Below, in pieces: positions 1-13,920 of a stretch of 64,000 bases of DNA; position 1 is the first letter of the stretch; the number at the start of each line of letters is the position of its first letter. The DNA lies in contig JABXNX010000023.1 in NCBI GenBank assembly GCA_014843695.1, positions 517,993-581,992 of the forward strand. The letters run 5' to 3'. The DNA comes from Archivesica marissinica. Taxonomy: Eukaryota > Mollusca > Bivalvia > Venerida > Vesicomyidae. The position numbers and the translations under genes were made by a program. The notes below the pieces were generated by a model. The model was given only the letters and a program-made list of their open reading frames with translations, had not been told where the DNA came from and did no database searches.

Positions 1-3000
1 TTATCTAGGAGTGGCTGTATTATCTAGGAGTGTCTGTATTATCTAGGAATGTCTGTATTATCTAAGAGTGTCTGTATTATCTAGGAATGTATGTATTATC
101 TAGGAGTGTCTGTATTATCTATGAATGTCTGTATTATCTAGGAGTGTCTGTATTATCTAGGAATGTATGTATTATCTAGGAGTTGCTGTACTATCTTGGA
201 GTGTCTGTATTATCTAGGAGTGGCTGTATTATCTAGGAGTGTCTGTATTATCTAGGAATATCTGTATTATCTAGGAATGTCAGTATTATCTATGAGTGTC
301 TGTATTATCTAGGAATGTCAATATTATCTAGGAGTGTCTGTATTATCTAAGAATATCTGTATTATCTATGAGTGTCTGTATTATCTAGGTAGGTGTCAAT
401 ATTATCTAGGAGTGGCTGTATTATCTAGGAATGTCAATATTATCTAGGAGTGGCTGTATTATCTAGGAATGGCTGTATTATCTAGGAGTGTCTGTATTAT
501 CTAGGAGTGTCTGTATTATCTAGGAATGTATGTATTATCTAGGAATGTCTATATTATCTAGGAGTGTCTGTATTATCTAGGAATGTCTGTATTATCTAGG
601 AATGGCTGTATTATCTAGGAGTGGCTGTATTATCTAGGAATGTATGTATTATCTAGGAGTGGCTGTATTATCTAGGAGTGTCTGTATTATCTATGAATGT
701 CTGTATTATCTAGGAGTGTAGGAGTGTCTGTATTATCTAGGAGTGTCTATATTATCTAGGAGTGGCTGTATTATCTATGAATGTCTGTATTATCTAGGAG
801 TGTAGGAGTGTCTGTATTATCTAGGAGTGTCTATATTATCTAGGAGTGGCTGTATTATCTAGGAATGTCAATATTATCTAGGAGTGGCTGTATTATATAG
901 GAGTGTCTGTATTATCTAGGAGTGTCTGTATTATCTAGGAATGTATGTATTATCTAGGAGTGGTTGTATTATATAGGAGTGTCTGTATTATCTAGGAATG
1001 TATGTATTATCTAGGAGTGGTTGTATTATCTATGAATGTCTGTATTATCTAGGAGTGTCTGTATTATCTAGGAGTGTCTGTATTATCTATGAATGTCTGT
1101 ATTATCTAGGAGTGGCTGTATTATCTAGGAATGTCTGTATTATCTAGGAGTGTCTGTATTATTTAGGAATGTCAATATTATCTACGAATGTCTGTATTAT
1201 CTAGGAGTGTCTGTATTATCTAGGAATGTATGTATTATCTAGGAGTGTCTGTATTATCTATGAATGTATGTATTATCTATGAGTGGTTGTATTATCTAGG
1301 AATGTCTGTATTATCTAGGAGTGTCTGTATTATCTAGGAGTGTCTGTATTATCTATGAATGTCTGTATTATCTAGGAGTGGCTGTATTATCTAGGAATGT
1401 CTGTGTATTATCTAGGAGTGTCTGTATTATCTAGGAATGTCAATATTATCTATGAATATCTGTATTATCTAGGAGTGGTTGTATTATCTAGGAATGTATG
1501 TATTATCTAGGAGTGGCTGTATTATCTAGGAGTGTCTGTATTATGTAGGAATGTCTGTATTATCTAGGAGTGTCTGTATTATCTAGGAGTGTCTGTATTA
1601 TCTAGGAATGTCAATATTATCTACGAATGTCTGTATTATCTAGGAGTGGCTGTATTATCTATGAGTGTATGTATTATCTAGGAGTGGCTGTATTATCTAG
1701 GAGTGTCTGTATTATCTACGAATGTCTGTATTATCTAGGAGTGGCTGTATTATCTAGGAATGTATGTATTATCTAGGAGTGGCTGTATTATCTAGGAGTG
1801 TCTGTATTATCTATGAATGTCTGTATTATCTAGGAGTGTAGGAGTGTCTGTATTATCTAGGAGTGTCTATATTATCTAGGAGTGTCTGTATTATCTAGGA
1901 ATGTATGTATTATCTAGGAGTGGTTGTATTATCTAGGAGTGTCTGTATTATCTAGGAGTGTCTGTATTATCTAGGAATGTCTATATTATCTAGGAATGTT
2001 AATATTATCTAGGAGTGGCTGTATTATCTAGGAATGGCTGTATTATCTAGGAGTGTCTGTATTATCTAGGAATGTCAATATTAACTACGAATGTCTGTAT
2101 TATCTAGGAATGTCTGTATTATGTAGGAGTGTCTGTATTATCTAGGAATGTCAATATTATCTAGGAGTAGTTGTATTATCTAGGAATATCAATATTATCT
2201 AGGAGTGGCTGTATTATCTAGGAATGGCTGTATTATCTAGGAGTGTCTGTATTATCTAGGAATGTCAATATCATCTACGAATGTCTGTATTATCTAGGAG
2301 TGGCTGTATTATCTAGGAATGTATGTATTATCTAGGAGTGGCTGTATTATCTAGGAGTGTCTGTATTATCTAGGAATGTCTGTATTATCTAGGAGTGTCT
2401 GTATTATCTAGGAGTGTCTGTATTATCTAGGAATGTATGTATTATCTAGGAGTGTCTATATTATCTATGAGTGTCTGTATTATCTAGGAATGTCTGTATT
2501 ATCTAGGAGTGTCTGTATTATCTAGGAGTGTCTGTATTATCTAGGAATGTATGTATTATCTAGGAATGTCTATATTATCTAGGACTGTCTGTATTATCTA
2601 GGAATGTTTATATTATCTAGGAGTGTCTGTATTATCTAGGAATGTCTGTATTATCTAGTAGTGTCTGTATTATCTAGGAATGTCAATATTATCTAGGAGT
2701 GGCTGTATTATCTAGGAATGGCTATATTATCTAGGAGTGTCTGTATTATCTATGAATGTCAATATTATCTATGAATGTCTGTATTATCTAGGAGTGGCTG
2801 TATTATCTAGGAATGTTTGTATTATCTAGGAGTGGCTGTATTATCTAGGAGTGTCTGTATTATCTAGGAATGTCTGTATTATCTAGGAGTCTCTGTATTA
2901 TCTAGGAGTGTCTGTATTATCTAGGAATGTATGTATTATCTAGGTGTGTCTGTATTATCTAGGAGTGTCTGTATTATCTAGGAATGTATGTATTATCTAG

Positions 3001-6000
3001 GAGTGGTTGTACTATCTAGGAGTGGCTGTATTATATAGGAGTGTATGTATTATCTATGAGTGGTTGTATTATCTAGGAGTTTCTGTATTATCTATGAATG
3101 TCTGTATTATCTAGGAGTGGCTGTATTATCTAGGAATATCTGTATTATCTAGGAATGTTTATATTATCTAGGAGTGTCTATATTATCTAGGAATATATGT
3201 ATTATCTAGGAGTGGTTGTATTATCTAGGAGTGGCTGTATTATCTAGGAATGTATGTATTATCTAGGAGTGGCTGTATTATCTAGGAGTGTCTGTATTAT
3301 GTAGGAGTGTCTGTATTGTCTAGGAGTGTCTGTATTATCTAGGAGTGTCTGTATTATCTAGGAATGTATGTATTATCTAGGAGTGTCTGTATTATCTATG
3401 AATGTCTGTATTATCTAGGAGTGTCTGTATTATCTAGGAATGTATGTATTATCTAGGAATGTCTGTATTATCTAGGAATGTATGTATTATCTAGGAGTGT
3501 CCGTATGATATAGGAGTGGTTGTATTATCTAGGAGTGTCTGTATTATCTAGGAATGTATGTATTATCTAGGAGTGTCTGTATTATCTAGGAGTGTCTGTA
3601 TTATCTAGGAGTGTCTGTATTATCTAGGAATGTATGTATTATCTAGGAATGTCTATATTATCTAGGACTGTCTGTATTATCTAGGAATGTTTATATTATC
3701 TAGGAGTGTCTATATTATCTAGGAATATATGTATTATCTAGGAGTGGTTGTATTATCTAGGAGTGTCTGTATTATCTAGGAATGTCTGTATTATCTAGGA
3801 GTGTCTGTATTATCTAGGAATGTCTGTATTATCTAGGAGTGTCTGTATTATCTAGGAATGTCAATATTATCTAGGAGTGGTTGTATTATCTAGGAATGTC
3901 TGTATTATCTAGGAGTGTCTGTATTATCTAGGAGTGGCTGTATTATCTAGGAATGTCTGTATTATCTAGGAGTGGCTGTATTATCTAGGAATGTATGTAT
4001 TATCTAGGAGTGGCTGTATTATCTAGGAGTGTCTGTATTATGTAGCAGTGTCTGTATTATGTAGGAGTGTCTGTATTATCTAGGAGTGTCTGTATTATCT
4101 AGGAATGTATGTATTATCTAGGAGTGTCTGTATTATCTATGAATGTCTGTATTATCTAGGAGTGTCTGTATTATCTAGGAATGTATGTATTATCTAGGAA
4201 TGTCTGTATTATCTAGGAATGTATGTATTATCTAGGAGTGTCCGTATGATATAGGAGTGGTTGTATTATCTAGGAGTGTCTGTATTATCTAGGATTGTAT
4301 GTATTATCTAGGAGTGTCTGTATTATCTAGGAGTGTCTGTATTATCTAGGAGTGTCTGTATTATCTAGGAATGTATGTATTATCTAGGAATGTCTATATT
4401 ATCTAGGACTGTCTGTATTATCTAGGAATGTTTATATTATCTAGGAGTGTCTATATTATCTAGGAATGTATGTATTATCTAGGAGTGTATGTATTATCTA
4501 GGAGTGTCTGTATTATCTAGGAGTGGTTGTATTATCTAGGAGTGGTTGTATTATCTAGGAGTGGCTGTATTATCTAGGAGTGTCTGTATTATCTAGGAGT
4601 GTCTGTATTATCTACGAATGTCTGTATTATCTAGGAATGTCTGTATTATCTAGGAATGTCTGTATTATCTAGGAGTTTCTGTATTATCTATGAATGTCTG
4701 TATTATCTAGGAGTGGCTGTATTATCTAGGAATGTCTGTATTATCTAGGAGTGTCTGTATTATCTAGGAATGTCTGTATTATCTAGGAGTGGCTGTATTA
4801 TCTAGGAATGTCTGTATTATCTAGGAGTGGCTGTATTATCTAGGAATGTCAGTATTATCTAGGAGTGGCTGTATTATCTAGGAGTGTCTGTATTATGTAG
4901 CAGTGTCTGTATTATGTAGAAGTGTCTGTATTATCTAGGAGTGTCTGTATTATCTAGGAATGTATGTATTATCTAGGAGTGTCTGTATTATCTATGAATG
5001 TCTGTATTATCTAGGAGTGTCTGTATTATCTAGGAATGTATGTATTATCTAGGAATGTATGTATTATCTAGGAATGTATGTATTATCTAGGAGTGTCCGT
5101 ATGATATAGGAGTGGTTGTATTATCTAGGAGTGTCTGTATTATCTAGGATTGTATGTATTATCTAGGAGTGTCTGTATTATCTAGGAGTGTCTGTATTAT
5201 ATAGGAGTGTCTGTATTATCTAGGAATGTATGTATTATCTAGGAATGTCTATATTATCTAGGACTGTCTGTATTATCTAGGAATGTTTATATTATCTAGG
5301 AGTGTCTATATTATCTAGGAATGTATGTATTATCTAGGAGTGGTTGTATTATCTAGGAGTGGTTGTATTATCTAGGAGTGGTTGTATTATCTAGGAATGT
5401 CTGTATTATCTAGGAATGTCTGTATTATCTAGGAGTGTCTGTATTATCTAGGAATGTCTGTATTATCTATGAATGTCAATATTATCTATGAATGTCTGTA
5501 TTATCTAGGAGTGGCTGTATTATCTAGGAATGTATGTATTATCTAGTAGTGGCTGTATTATCTAGGAGTGTCTGTATCATTTAGGAATGTCTGTATTATC
5601 TAGGAGTCTCTGTATTGTCTAGGAGTGTCTGTATTATCTAGGAATGTATGTATTATCTAGGTGTGTCTGTATTATCTAGGAGTGTCTGTATTATCTAGGA
5701 ATGTATGTATTATCTAGGAGTGGTTGTATTATCTAGGAGTGTCTGTATTATCTATGAATGTATGTATTATCTATGAGTGGTTGTATTATCTAGGAATGTC
5801 TGTATTATCTAGGAGTGTCTGTATTATCTAGGAGTTTCTGTATTATCTATGAATGTCTGTATTATCTAGGAGTGGCTGTATTATCTAGGAATGTCTGTAT
5901 TATCTAGGAGTGTCTGTATTATCTAGGAATGTCTGTATTATCTAGGAGTGGCTGTATTATCTAGGAGTGTCTGTATTATCTAGGAGTGGCTGTATTATCT

Positions 6001-9000
6001 AGGAATGTATGTATTATCTAGGAGTGGCTGTATTATCTAGGAGTGTCTGTATTTTGTAGGAGTGTCTGTATTATCTAGGAGTGTCTGTATTATCTAGGAG
6101 TGTCTGTATTATCTAGGAATGTATGTATTATCTAGGAGTGTCTGTATTATCTATGAATGTCTGTATTATCTAGGAGTGTCTGTATTATCTAGGAATGTAT
6201 GTATTATCTAGGAATGTCTGTATTATCTAGGAATGTATGTATTATCTAGGAGTGTCCGTATGATATAGGAGTGGTTGTATTATCTAGGAGTGTCTGTATT
6301 ATCTAGGAATGTATGTATTATCTAGGAGTGTCTGTATTATCTAGGAGTGTCTGTATTATCTAGGAATGTATGTATTATCTAGGAGTGGTTGTATTATCTA
6401 GGAGTGTCTGTATTATCTAGGAGTGTCTGTATTATCTAGGAATGTATGTATTATCTACGAATGTCTGTATTATCTAGGAGTTGCTGTACTATCTAGGAGT
6501 GTCTGTATTATCTAGGAGTGGCTGTATTATCTAGGAGTGTCTGTATTATCTAGGAATATCTGTATTATCTAGGAATGTCAGTATTATCTATGAGTGTCTG
6601 TATTATCTAGGAATGTCAATATTATCTAGGAGTGGCTGTATTATCTAGGAATATCTGTATTATCTAGGAGTGTCTGTATTATCTAGGTAGGTGTCAATAT
6701 TATCTAGGAGTGGCTGTATTATCTAGGAATGTCAATATTATCTACGAATGTCTCTATTATCTAGGAATGTCTGTATTATGTAGGAGTGTCTGTATTATCT
6801 AGGAATGTCAATATTATCTAGGAGTGGCTGTATTATCTAGGAATGTCAATATTATCTAGGAGTGTCTGTATTATCTAGGAATTGCTGTATTATCTAGGAG
6901 TGTCTGTATTATCTAGGAATGTCAATATTATCTACGAATGTCTGTATTATCTAGGAGTGGCTGTTTTATCTAGGAATGTATGTATTATCTAGGAGTGGCT
7001 GTATTATCTAGGAGTGTCTGTATTATCTAGGAATGTCTGTATTATCTAGGAGTGTCTGTATTATCTAGGAGTGTCTGTATTATCTAGGAATGTATGTATT
7101 ATCTAGGAGTGTCTATATTATCTAGGAGTGTCTGTATTATCTAGGAATATCTGTATTATCTAGGAGTGTCTGTATTATCTAGGAGTGTCTGTATTATCTA
7201 GGAATGTATGTATTATCTAGGAATGTCTATATTATCTAGGAGTGTATGTATTATCTAGGAGTGGTTGTATTATCTAGGAGTGTCTGTATTATCTAGGAAT
7301 GTCTGTATTATCTAGGAGTGTCTGTATTATCTAGGAATGTCTGTATTATCTAGGAGTGTCTGTATTATCTAGGAATGTCAATATTATCTAGGAGTTGCTG
7401 TATTATCTAGGAATGGCTGTAGTATCTAGGAGTGTCTGTATTATCTAGGAATGTCAATATTATCTACGAATGTCTGTATTATCTAGGAGTGGCTGTATTA
7501 TCTAGGAATGTATGTATTATCTAGGAGTGGCTGTATTATCTAGGAGTGTCTGTATTATCTAGGAATGTCTGTATTATCTAGGAGTCTCTGTATTATCTAG
7601 GAGTGTCTGTATTATCTAGGAATGTATGTATTATCTAGGAGTGGTTGTATTATCTAGGAGTGTCTGTATTATCTAGGAATGTATGTATTATCTAGGAGTG
7701 GTTGTAATATCTAGGAATGTCTGTATTATCTAGGAGTGTCTGTATTATCTAGGAGTGTCTGTATTATCTATGCATGTCTGTATTATCTAGGAGTGGCTGT
7801 ATTATCTAGGAATGTCAATATTATCTACGAATGTCTGTATTATCTAGGAGTGGCTGTATTATATAGGAATGTATGTATTATCTAGGAGTGGCTGTATTAT
7901 CTAGGAGTGTCTGTATTATCTAGGAATGTCTGTATTATCTAGGAGTGTCTGTATTATCTAGGAATGTATGTATTATCTAGGAGTGTCTATATTATCTAGG
8001 AGTGTCTGTATTATCTAGGAATATCTGTATTATCTAGGAGTGTCTGTATTATCTAGGAGTGTCTCTATTATCTAGGAATGTATGTATTATCTAGGAATGT
8101 CTATATTATCTAGGAATGTATGTATTATCTAGGAGTGGTTGTATTATCTAGGAGTGTCTGTATTATCTAGGAATGTCTGTATTATCTAGGAGTGTCTGTA
8201 TTATCTAGGAATGTCTGTATTATCTAGGAGTGTCTGTATTATCTAGGAATGTCAATATTATCTAGGAGTTGCTGTATTATCTAGGAATGGCTGTAGTATC
8301 TAGGAGTGTCTGTATTATCTAGGAATGTCAATATTATCTACGAATGTCTGTATTATCTAGGAGTGGCTGTATTATCTAGGAATGTATGTATTATCTAGGA
8401 GTGGCTGTATTATCTAGGAGTGTCTGTATTATCTAGGAATGTCTGTATTATCTAGGAATGTATGTATTATCTAGGAGTATTTATATTATCTAGGAGTGTC
8501 TGTATTATCTAGGAATGTCTGTATTATCTAGGAGTGTCTGTATTATCTAGGAATGTCTGTATTATCTAGGAGTGTCTGTATTATCTAGGAATGTCAATAT
8601 TATCTAGGAGTTGCTGTATTATCTAGGAATAGCTGTAGTATCTAGGAGTGTCTGTATTATCTAGGAATGTCAATATTATCTACGAATGTCTGTATTATCT
8701 AGGAGTGGCTGTATTATCTAGGAATGTATGTATTATCTAGGAGTGGCTGTATTATCTAGGAGTGTCTGTATTATCTAGGAATGTCTGTATTATCTAGGAA
8801 TGTATGTATTATCTAGGAGTGGTTGTATTATCTAGGAATGTATGTATTATCTAGGAATGTCTGTATTATCTAGGAATGTATGTATTATCTAGGAGTGTCT
8901 GTATTATTTAGGAATGTATGTATTATCTAGGAGTGTCTGTATTATCTAGGAGTGTATGTATTATCTAGGAGTGTCTGTATTATCTAGGAATGTCTGTATT

Positions 9001-9004
9001 ATCT
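1..9004 (+). repeat. 19-bp minisatellite array, about 470 copies
   Basis: The unit is close to TATTATCTAGGAGTGTCTG with common variants (GAATG for GAGTG, GGCTG or GTATG for GTCTG, CAATA for CTGTA). The array runs from the window's first base, so its true start is outside, and breaks down at about 9004 (TCTCGACTTGTCAG). It probably fills the intron before exon A. Rare variant units recur at multiples of 19 bp, which shows higher-order duplication. No exon-like sequence was seen inside. Confidence 0.97.
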
Positions 9005-9099
9005 CGACTTGTCAGTATTATCAAAAACTGAATATCAATAACGTTGTGGCAAGTGAAAAATCTGTAGACTGGATCTCAGACTAGATAATGTGTGTGTGA

Positions 9100-9186
9100 T
9101 ACTACCTACATGATGTGATACTACCTCCATGCTGTGATACTACCTCCATGCTGTGATACTACCTCCATGCTGTGATACTACCTACA
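9100..9186 (+). repeat. 19-bp repeat, about 4-5 copies
   Basis: The unit is TGTGATACTACCTCCATGC. It is unrelated in sequence to the larger 19-bp array upstream and ends where a 36-bp repeat begins. Confidence 0.85.
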
Positions 9187-9345
9187 TGGGTTTTGGTTGC
9201 CTGTTTCCATGTGTAACAGTATTGGGTTTTGGTTGCCTGTTTCCATGTGTAACAGTATTGGGTTTTGGTTGCCTGTTTCCATGTGTAACAGTATTGGGTT
9301 TTGGTTGCCTGTTTCCATGTGTAACAGTATTGGGTTTTGGGTTCC
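9187..9345 (+). repeat. 36-bp repeat, about 4 copies, upstream of exon A
   Basis: Each unit carries GGTTTTGGTTGCC, TGTTTCCATG and TGTAACAGTATT. Because 36 is a multiple of 3 the + frame stays open and continues into exon A, giving a 12-residue repeat GFGCLFPCVTVL. Each unit ends near an AACAG, so an extended exon A using an upstream acceptor is conceivable, but nothing favours it over the acceptor at 9410. Confidence 0.88.
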
Positions 9346-9410
9346 ATATAGGGCTGTATAGTTATGCGACATTGAGTTTTAGTGAACAAATGCATTTCAT
9401 TGTTTGCCAG

Positions 9411-9593
9411 GATGTGAAAATGCGGAAGATGGCTGAGCTACAGCTGACGGTGGTCTGTGAGCCTCGGAGTCGACAGGCAATCATCAAACAGATACGGCAG
9501 TGGGAGGAAAACATAGAGAAGTTATATATAGAACAGTACCGGCTTCGATGCTACTCCTCTTCTATACTAGGCTCCGAACTGCCAAATCCAAAG
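9411..9593 (+). CDS. sif/TIAM: TIAM/sif exon A: coiled-coil and Ex part of PHn-CC-Ex module
   Basis: This 183-nt exon (61 codons, phase 0 to 0) is bounded by TTTGCCAG|GATGTG and CCAAAG|GTAATG. It encodes a charged helical stretch: MAELQLTVV near residue 7, then IIKQIRQWEENIEKLYIEQY and RLRCY, ending GSELPNPK. In vertebrate TIAM1/TIAM2 I recall the same order (a KMADLQLSVV-like start, an IKQWEDN coiled coil, RFRCY, GELPNPK). There it forms the coiled coil and start of the Ex subdomain that follow the N-terminal PH domain and help bind membrane and scaffold partners. The frame is also open upstream through a 36-bp repeat back to about 9153. The methionines there belong to repeat sequence, so I read this as an internal exon and not a gene start. 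The domain assignment rests on remembered family sequence, not an alignment. Confidence 0.9.
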
Positions 9594-9786
9594 GTAATGA
9601 CCCCTAATCAGAACCATTAAGGTAATGGTCCCTAATCAGAACCATTACGGTAATGGTCCCTAATCAGAACCATTAAGGTAATGGTCCCTAATCAGAACCA
9701 TTACGGTAATGGTCCCTAATCAGAACCATTAAGGTAATGGTCCCTAATCAGAACCATTAAGGTAATGGTCCCTAATCAGAACCATT
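9591..9786 (+). repeat. 28-bp repeat, 7 copies, spanning exon A's donor
   Basis: The first unit begins with exon A's last codon, AAG, and its donor GTAATG. Six further copies follow, at 9619, 9647, 9675, 9703, 9731 and 9759. Five of the seven keep AAGGTAATG and two read ACGGTAATG. The rest of the unit is CCCTAATCAGAACCATT. Use of any downstream copy as donor would include an in-frame TAA at 9618-9620. Confidence 0.95.
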
Positions 9787-9858
9787 AAGAGTACAGAAAA
9801 ATAAATAAAGTGTATACTCATTTTGTATTGCCCAAATAAATCATAATGTTATAATAAT

Positions 9859-12800
9859 AGTGTGTGTTTCATGTATTACTCTCTAATGATTGTGTGATTC
9901 ATGCATTACTCTCTATTGATTGTGTGTTTCATGCATTACTCTCTAATGAGTGTGTATTTCATGTATTACTCTCTAATGAGTGTGTATTTCATGTATTACT
10001 CTCTAATGATTGTGTGTTTCATGTATTACTCTCTAATGAGTGTCTGTTTCATGTATTACTCTCTAATGAGTATGTGTTTCATGTATTCCTCTCTAATGAG
10101 TATGTGTTTCATGTATTCCTCTCTAATGAGTATGTGTTTCATGTATTCCTCTCTAATGAGTGTATGTTTCATGCATCACTCTCTACTGAGTGTGTGTTTC
10201 ATGCATTACTCTCTAGTGAGTGTGTGTTTCATGTATTACTCTCTAATGAGTGTGTCATTCATGCATTACTCTCTAATGAGTCTGTGTTTCATGTTATACT
10301 CTCTAATGAGTGTGTGTTTCATGCATTACTCTCTAATGAGTGTGTGTTTCATGCATTACTCTCTAATGTGTGTGTGTTTCATGTATTACTCTCTAATGAT
10401 TGTGTGTGTCATGCATTACTCTCTAGTGAGTGTGTGTTTCATGTATTACTCTCTAATGAGTGTGTGTTTCATGTATTACTCTATTATGAGTCTGTGTTTC
10501 ATGCTTTACTCTCTAATGATTGTGTGTTTCATGCATTACTCTCTGCTGAGTGTGTGTTTCATGTATTACTCTCTAATGGGTGTGTGTTTCATGCATTACC
10601 CTCTAATGAGTGTATGAGTCATGTATTACTCTCTAATCGGTTTGTGTTTCATGCATTATCCTCTAATGATTGTGTGTTTCATGTATTCCTCTCTAATGAC
10701 TGTGTGTTTCATGCAGTACTCTCTAATGGGTGTGTGTTTCATGCATTACCCTCTAACGATTGTGTGTTTCATGCATTACTCTCTATTGAGTGTGTGGTTC
10801 ATGTATTACTCTCTAATGAGTGTGTGTTTCATGCATTACTCTCTAATGAGTAGGTGGTTCATGCATTACTCTCTAATGGGTGTGTGTTTCATGCATTACC
10901 CTCTAATGATTGTGTGTTTCATGCATTACTCTCTAATGAGTGTGTGTTTCATGTATTACTCTCTAATGAGTGTGTGTTTCATGTATTACTCTCTAATGAG
11001 TGTGTGTTTCATGCATTACTCTCTAATGGGTGTGTGTTTCATGCATTACCCTCTAACGATTGTGTGTTTCATGCATTACTCTCTAGTGAGTGTGTGGTTC
11101 ATGTATTACTCTCTAATGAGTGTGTGTTTCATGCATTACCCTCTAATGATTGTGTTTTTCATGCATTACTCTCTAGTGAGTGTGTGTTTCATGTATTACT
11201 CTCTAATGATTGTGTGTTTCATGTATTACTCTCTAATGAGTGTGTTTATCATGAATTACTCTCTAATGAGTGTGTGTTTCATGTATTACTCTCTAATGAG
11301 TGTGTGTTTCATGTATTCCTCTCCAATGAGTGTGTGTGTCATGCATTACTCTCTAATGGGTGTGTGTGTCATGCATTACCCTCTAATGAGTGTGTGTTTC
11401 ATGCATTACTCTCTAGCGAGTGTGTGGTTCATGTATTCCTCTCTAATGAGTGTGTGTTTCATGTATTGCTCTCTAATGGATGTGTGTTTCATGCATTACA
11501 CTCTAATGAGTGTGTGTTTCATGCATTACTCTCTAATGGGTGTGTGGTTCATGTGTAATGAGTGTGTGTTTCATGTATTCCTCTCTAATGATTGTGTGTT
11601 TCATGCATTACTCTCTAATGGGTGTGTGTTTCATGCATTACCCTCTAATGAGTGTGTGTTTCATGCATTACTCTCTAGTGAGTGTGTGGTTCATGTATTA
11701 CCCTCTAATGAGTGTGTGTTTCATGCATTACTCTCTAATGAGTAGGTGTTTCATGCATTACTCTCTAATGGGTGTGTGTTTCATGCATTGCCCTCTAATG
11801 ATTGTGTGTTTCATGCATTACTCTCTAATGAGTAGGTGTTTCATGCATTACTCTCTAATGTGTGTGTGTTTCATGCATTACCCTATAATGAGTGTGTGTT
11901 TCATGCATTACTCTCTAGTGAGTGTGTGGTTCATGTATTACTCTCTAATGAGTGTGTGTTTCATGCATTACTCTCTAATGAGTAGGTGTTTCATGCATTA
12001 CTCTATAATGGGTGTGTGTTTCATGCATTACCCTCTAATGAGTGTGTGTTTCATGCATTACCCTCTAATGAGTGTGTGTTTCATGCATTACTCTCTAATG
12101 AGTAGGTGTTTCATGCATTACTCTCTAATGGGTGTGTGTTTCATGCATTACCCTCTAATGATTGTGTGTTTCATGCATTACTCTCTAGTGAGTGTGTGGT
12201 TCATGTATTACTCTCTAATGAGTGTGTGTTTCATGCATTACTCTCTAATGAGTAGGTGTTTCATGCATTACTCTCTAATGGGTGTGTGTTTCATGCATTA
12301 CCCTCTAATGATTCTGTGTTTCATGCATTACTCTCTAGTGAGTGTGTGGTTCATCTATTACTCTCTAATGAGTGTGTGTTTCATGTATTACTCTCTCTTG
12401 ATTGTGTGTTTCATGTATTACTCTCTAATGTGTGTGTGTTCCATGTATTAATCTCTAATGAGTCTGTGTTTCATGTATTACTCTCTAATGATTGTGTGTT
12501 TCATGTATTACTCTCTAATGAGTATGTGTTTCATGTATTACTCTCCATTGAGTCTGGGTTTCATGCACTACTCTCGAATGAGTCTTTTTATCATACATTG
12601 CTCTCTAATGAGTGTGTGTTCCAAGTATTACTCTCTAATGAGTATGTGTTTCATGTAGTACTCTCTAATGAGTCTGTGTTTCATGTATTACTCTATAATG
12701 AGTGTGTGTTTCATGTATTACTCTCTAATGAGTGTGTGTTTCATGTATTCCTCTCTAATGAGTATGTGTTTCATGTATTACTCTCTAATGAGTGTGTGTT

Positions 12801-13920
12801 TCATGTATTACTCTCTAATGTGTGTGTGTGTGTGTGTCATGCATTACTCTCTAATGATTGTATGTTTCATGTATTACTCTATAATGTGTGTGTGTTTCAT
12901 GCATTACTCTCTAATGTGTGTGTGTTTCATGTATTACTCTCTAATGATTGTGTGTTTCATGTATTACTCTATAATGTGTGTGTGTGTGTCATGCATTACT
13001 CTGTAATGATTGTGTGTTTCATGTATTACTCTCTAATGTTTGTGTGCATCATGCATTACTCTCTAATGATTGTGTGTTTCATGTATTACTCTCTAATGTT
13101 TGTGTGTTTCATGTATTACTCTCTAATGAGTATGTGGTTCATACATTACTCTATAATGTTTGTGAGTTTCATACATTACTCTCTATTGATTGTGTGTTTC
13201 ATATATTACTCTCTATTGATTGTTTCATGTATTACTCTCTAATGTTTGTGTGTTTCATGTATTACTCTCTATTGATTGTGTGTTTCATGTATTACTCTCT
13301 ATTGATTGTGTGTTTCATGTATTACTCTCTAGTGTTTGTGTGTTTCATATATTACTCTCTAATGTGTGTGTGTTTCATGTATTACTCTCTAATATTTGTG
13401 TGTTTCATGTATTACTCTCTAGTGTTTGTGTGTTTCATATAGTACTCTCTAATGATTGTGTGTTTCATACATTGTTCTCTAATGTATGTGTGTTTCATGT
13501 ATTACTCTCTACTGTTTGTGTGTTTCATATATTACTCTCTAATGATTGTGTGTTTCATACATTGCTCTCTAATGTGTGTGTGTTTCATGTATTACTCTCT
13601 AATGATTGTGTGTTTCATGTATTACTCTCTAATGTTTGTGTGTTTCATGCATTACTCTCTAATGTTTGTGTGTTTCATGTATTACTCTCTAATAATTGTG
13701 TGTTTCATGCATTACTCTCTAATGATTGTGTGTTTCATGTATTACTCTCTAATGAATGTGTGTGTTTCATGTATTACTCTCTAATGATTGTGTGTTTCAT
13801 GTATTACTCTCTAATGATTGTGTGTTTCATGTATTACTCTCTATTGAGTGTGTGTTTCATGCATTACTCTCTATTGATTGTGTGTTTCAGGGGTTACTCT
13901 CTATTGATTGTGTGTTTCAG
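9859..13920 (+). repeat. 30-bp array, about 135 copies, running into exon B's acceptor
   Basis: The unit contains TGTGTGTTTCATG followed by TATTACTCTCTAATGA. Its last two units, ending at 13890 and 13920, read GTGTTTCAGGGGTTACTCTC and are the acceptor region of exon B. All other units have TTCAT where those have TTCAG. Irregular units near 11551 and 12825 (a TG expansion) and 13215 shift the phase. A multi-unit pattern marked by GAGTAGGTG recurs between 11740 and 12260, so part of the array expanded as blocks. The 30-bp period produces long spurious open frames with ten-residue repeats. Confidence 0.97.
13881..13920 (+). promoter_or_regulatory. Tandem 3' splice sites of exon B, 30 nt apart
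   Basis: Two identical GTGTGTTTCAG sequences end at 13890 and 13920, each followed by GGGTTACTCTCTA. Both are in frame with exon B. The upstream one would add GLLSIDCVFQ to the protein. Each has a TG/T-rich tract and an upstream CTCTATTGA or CTCTAATGA that could serve as branch region. Confidence 0.7.

Noticed and set aside
9153..9410. Start codon and N-terminal extension of exon A
   Set aside because: The methionine lies in a small repeat and the extension is a 12-residue tandem repeat. The family protein continues upstream of this point, so exon A is internal.
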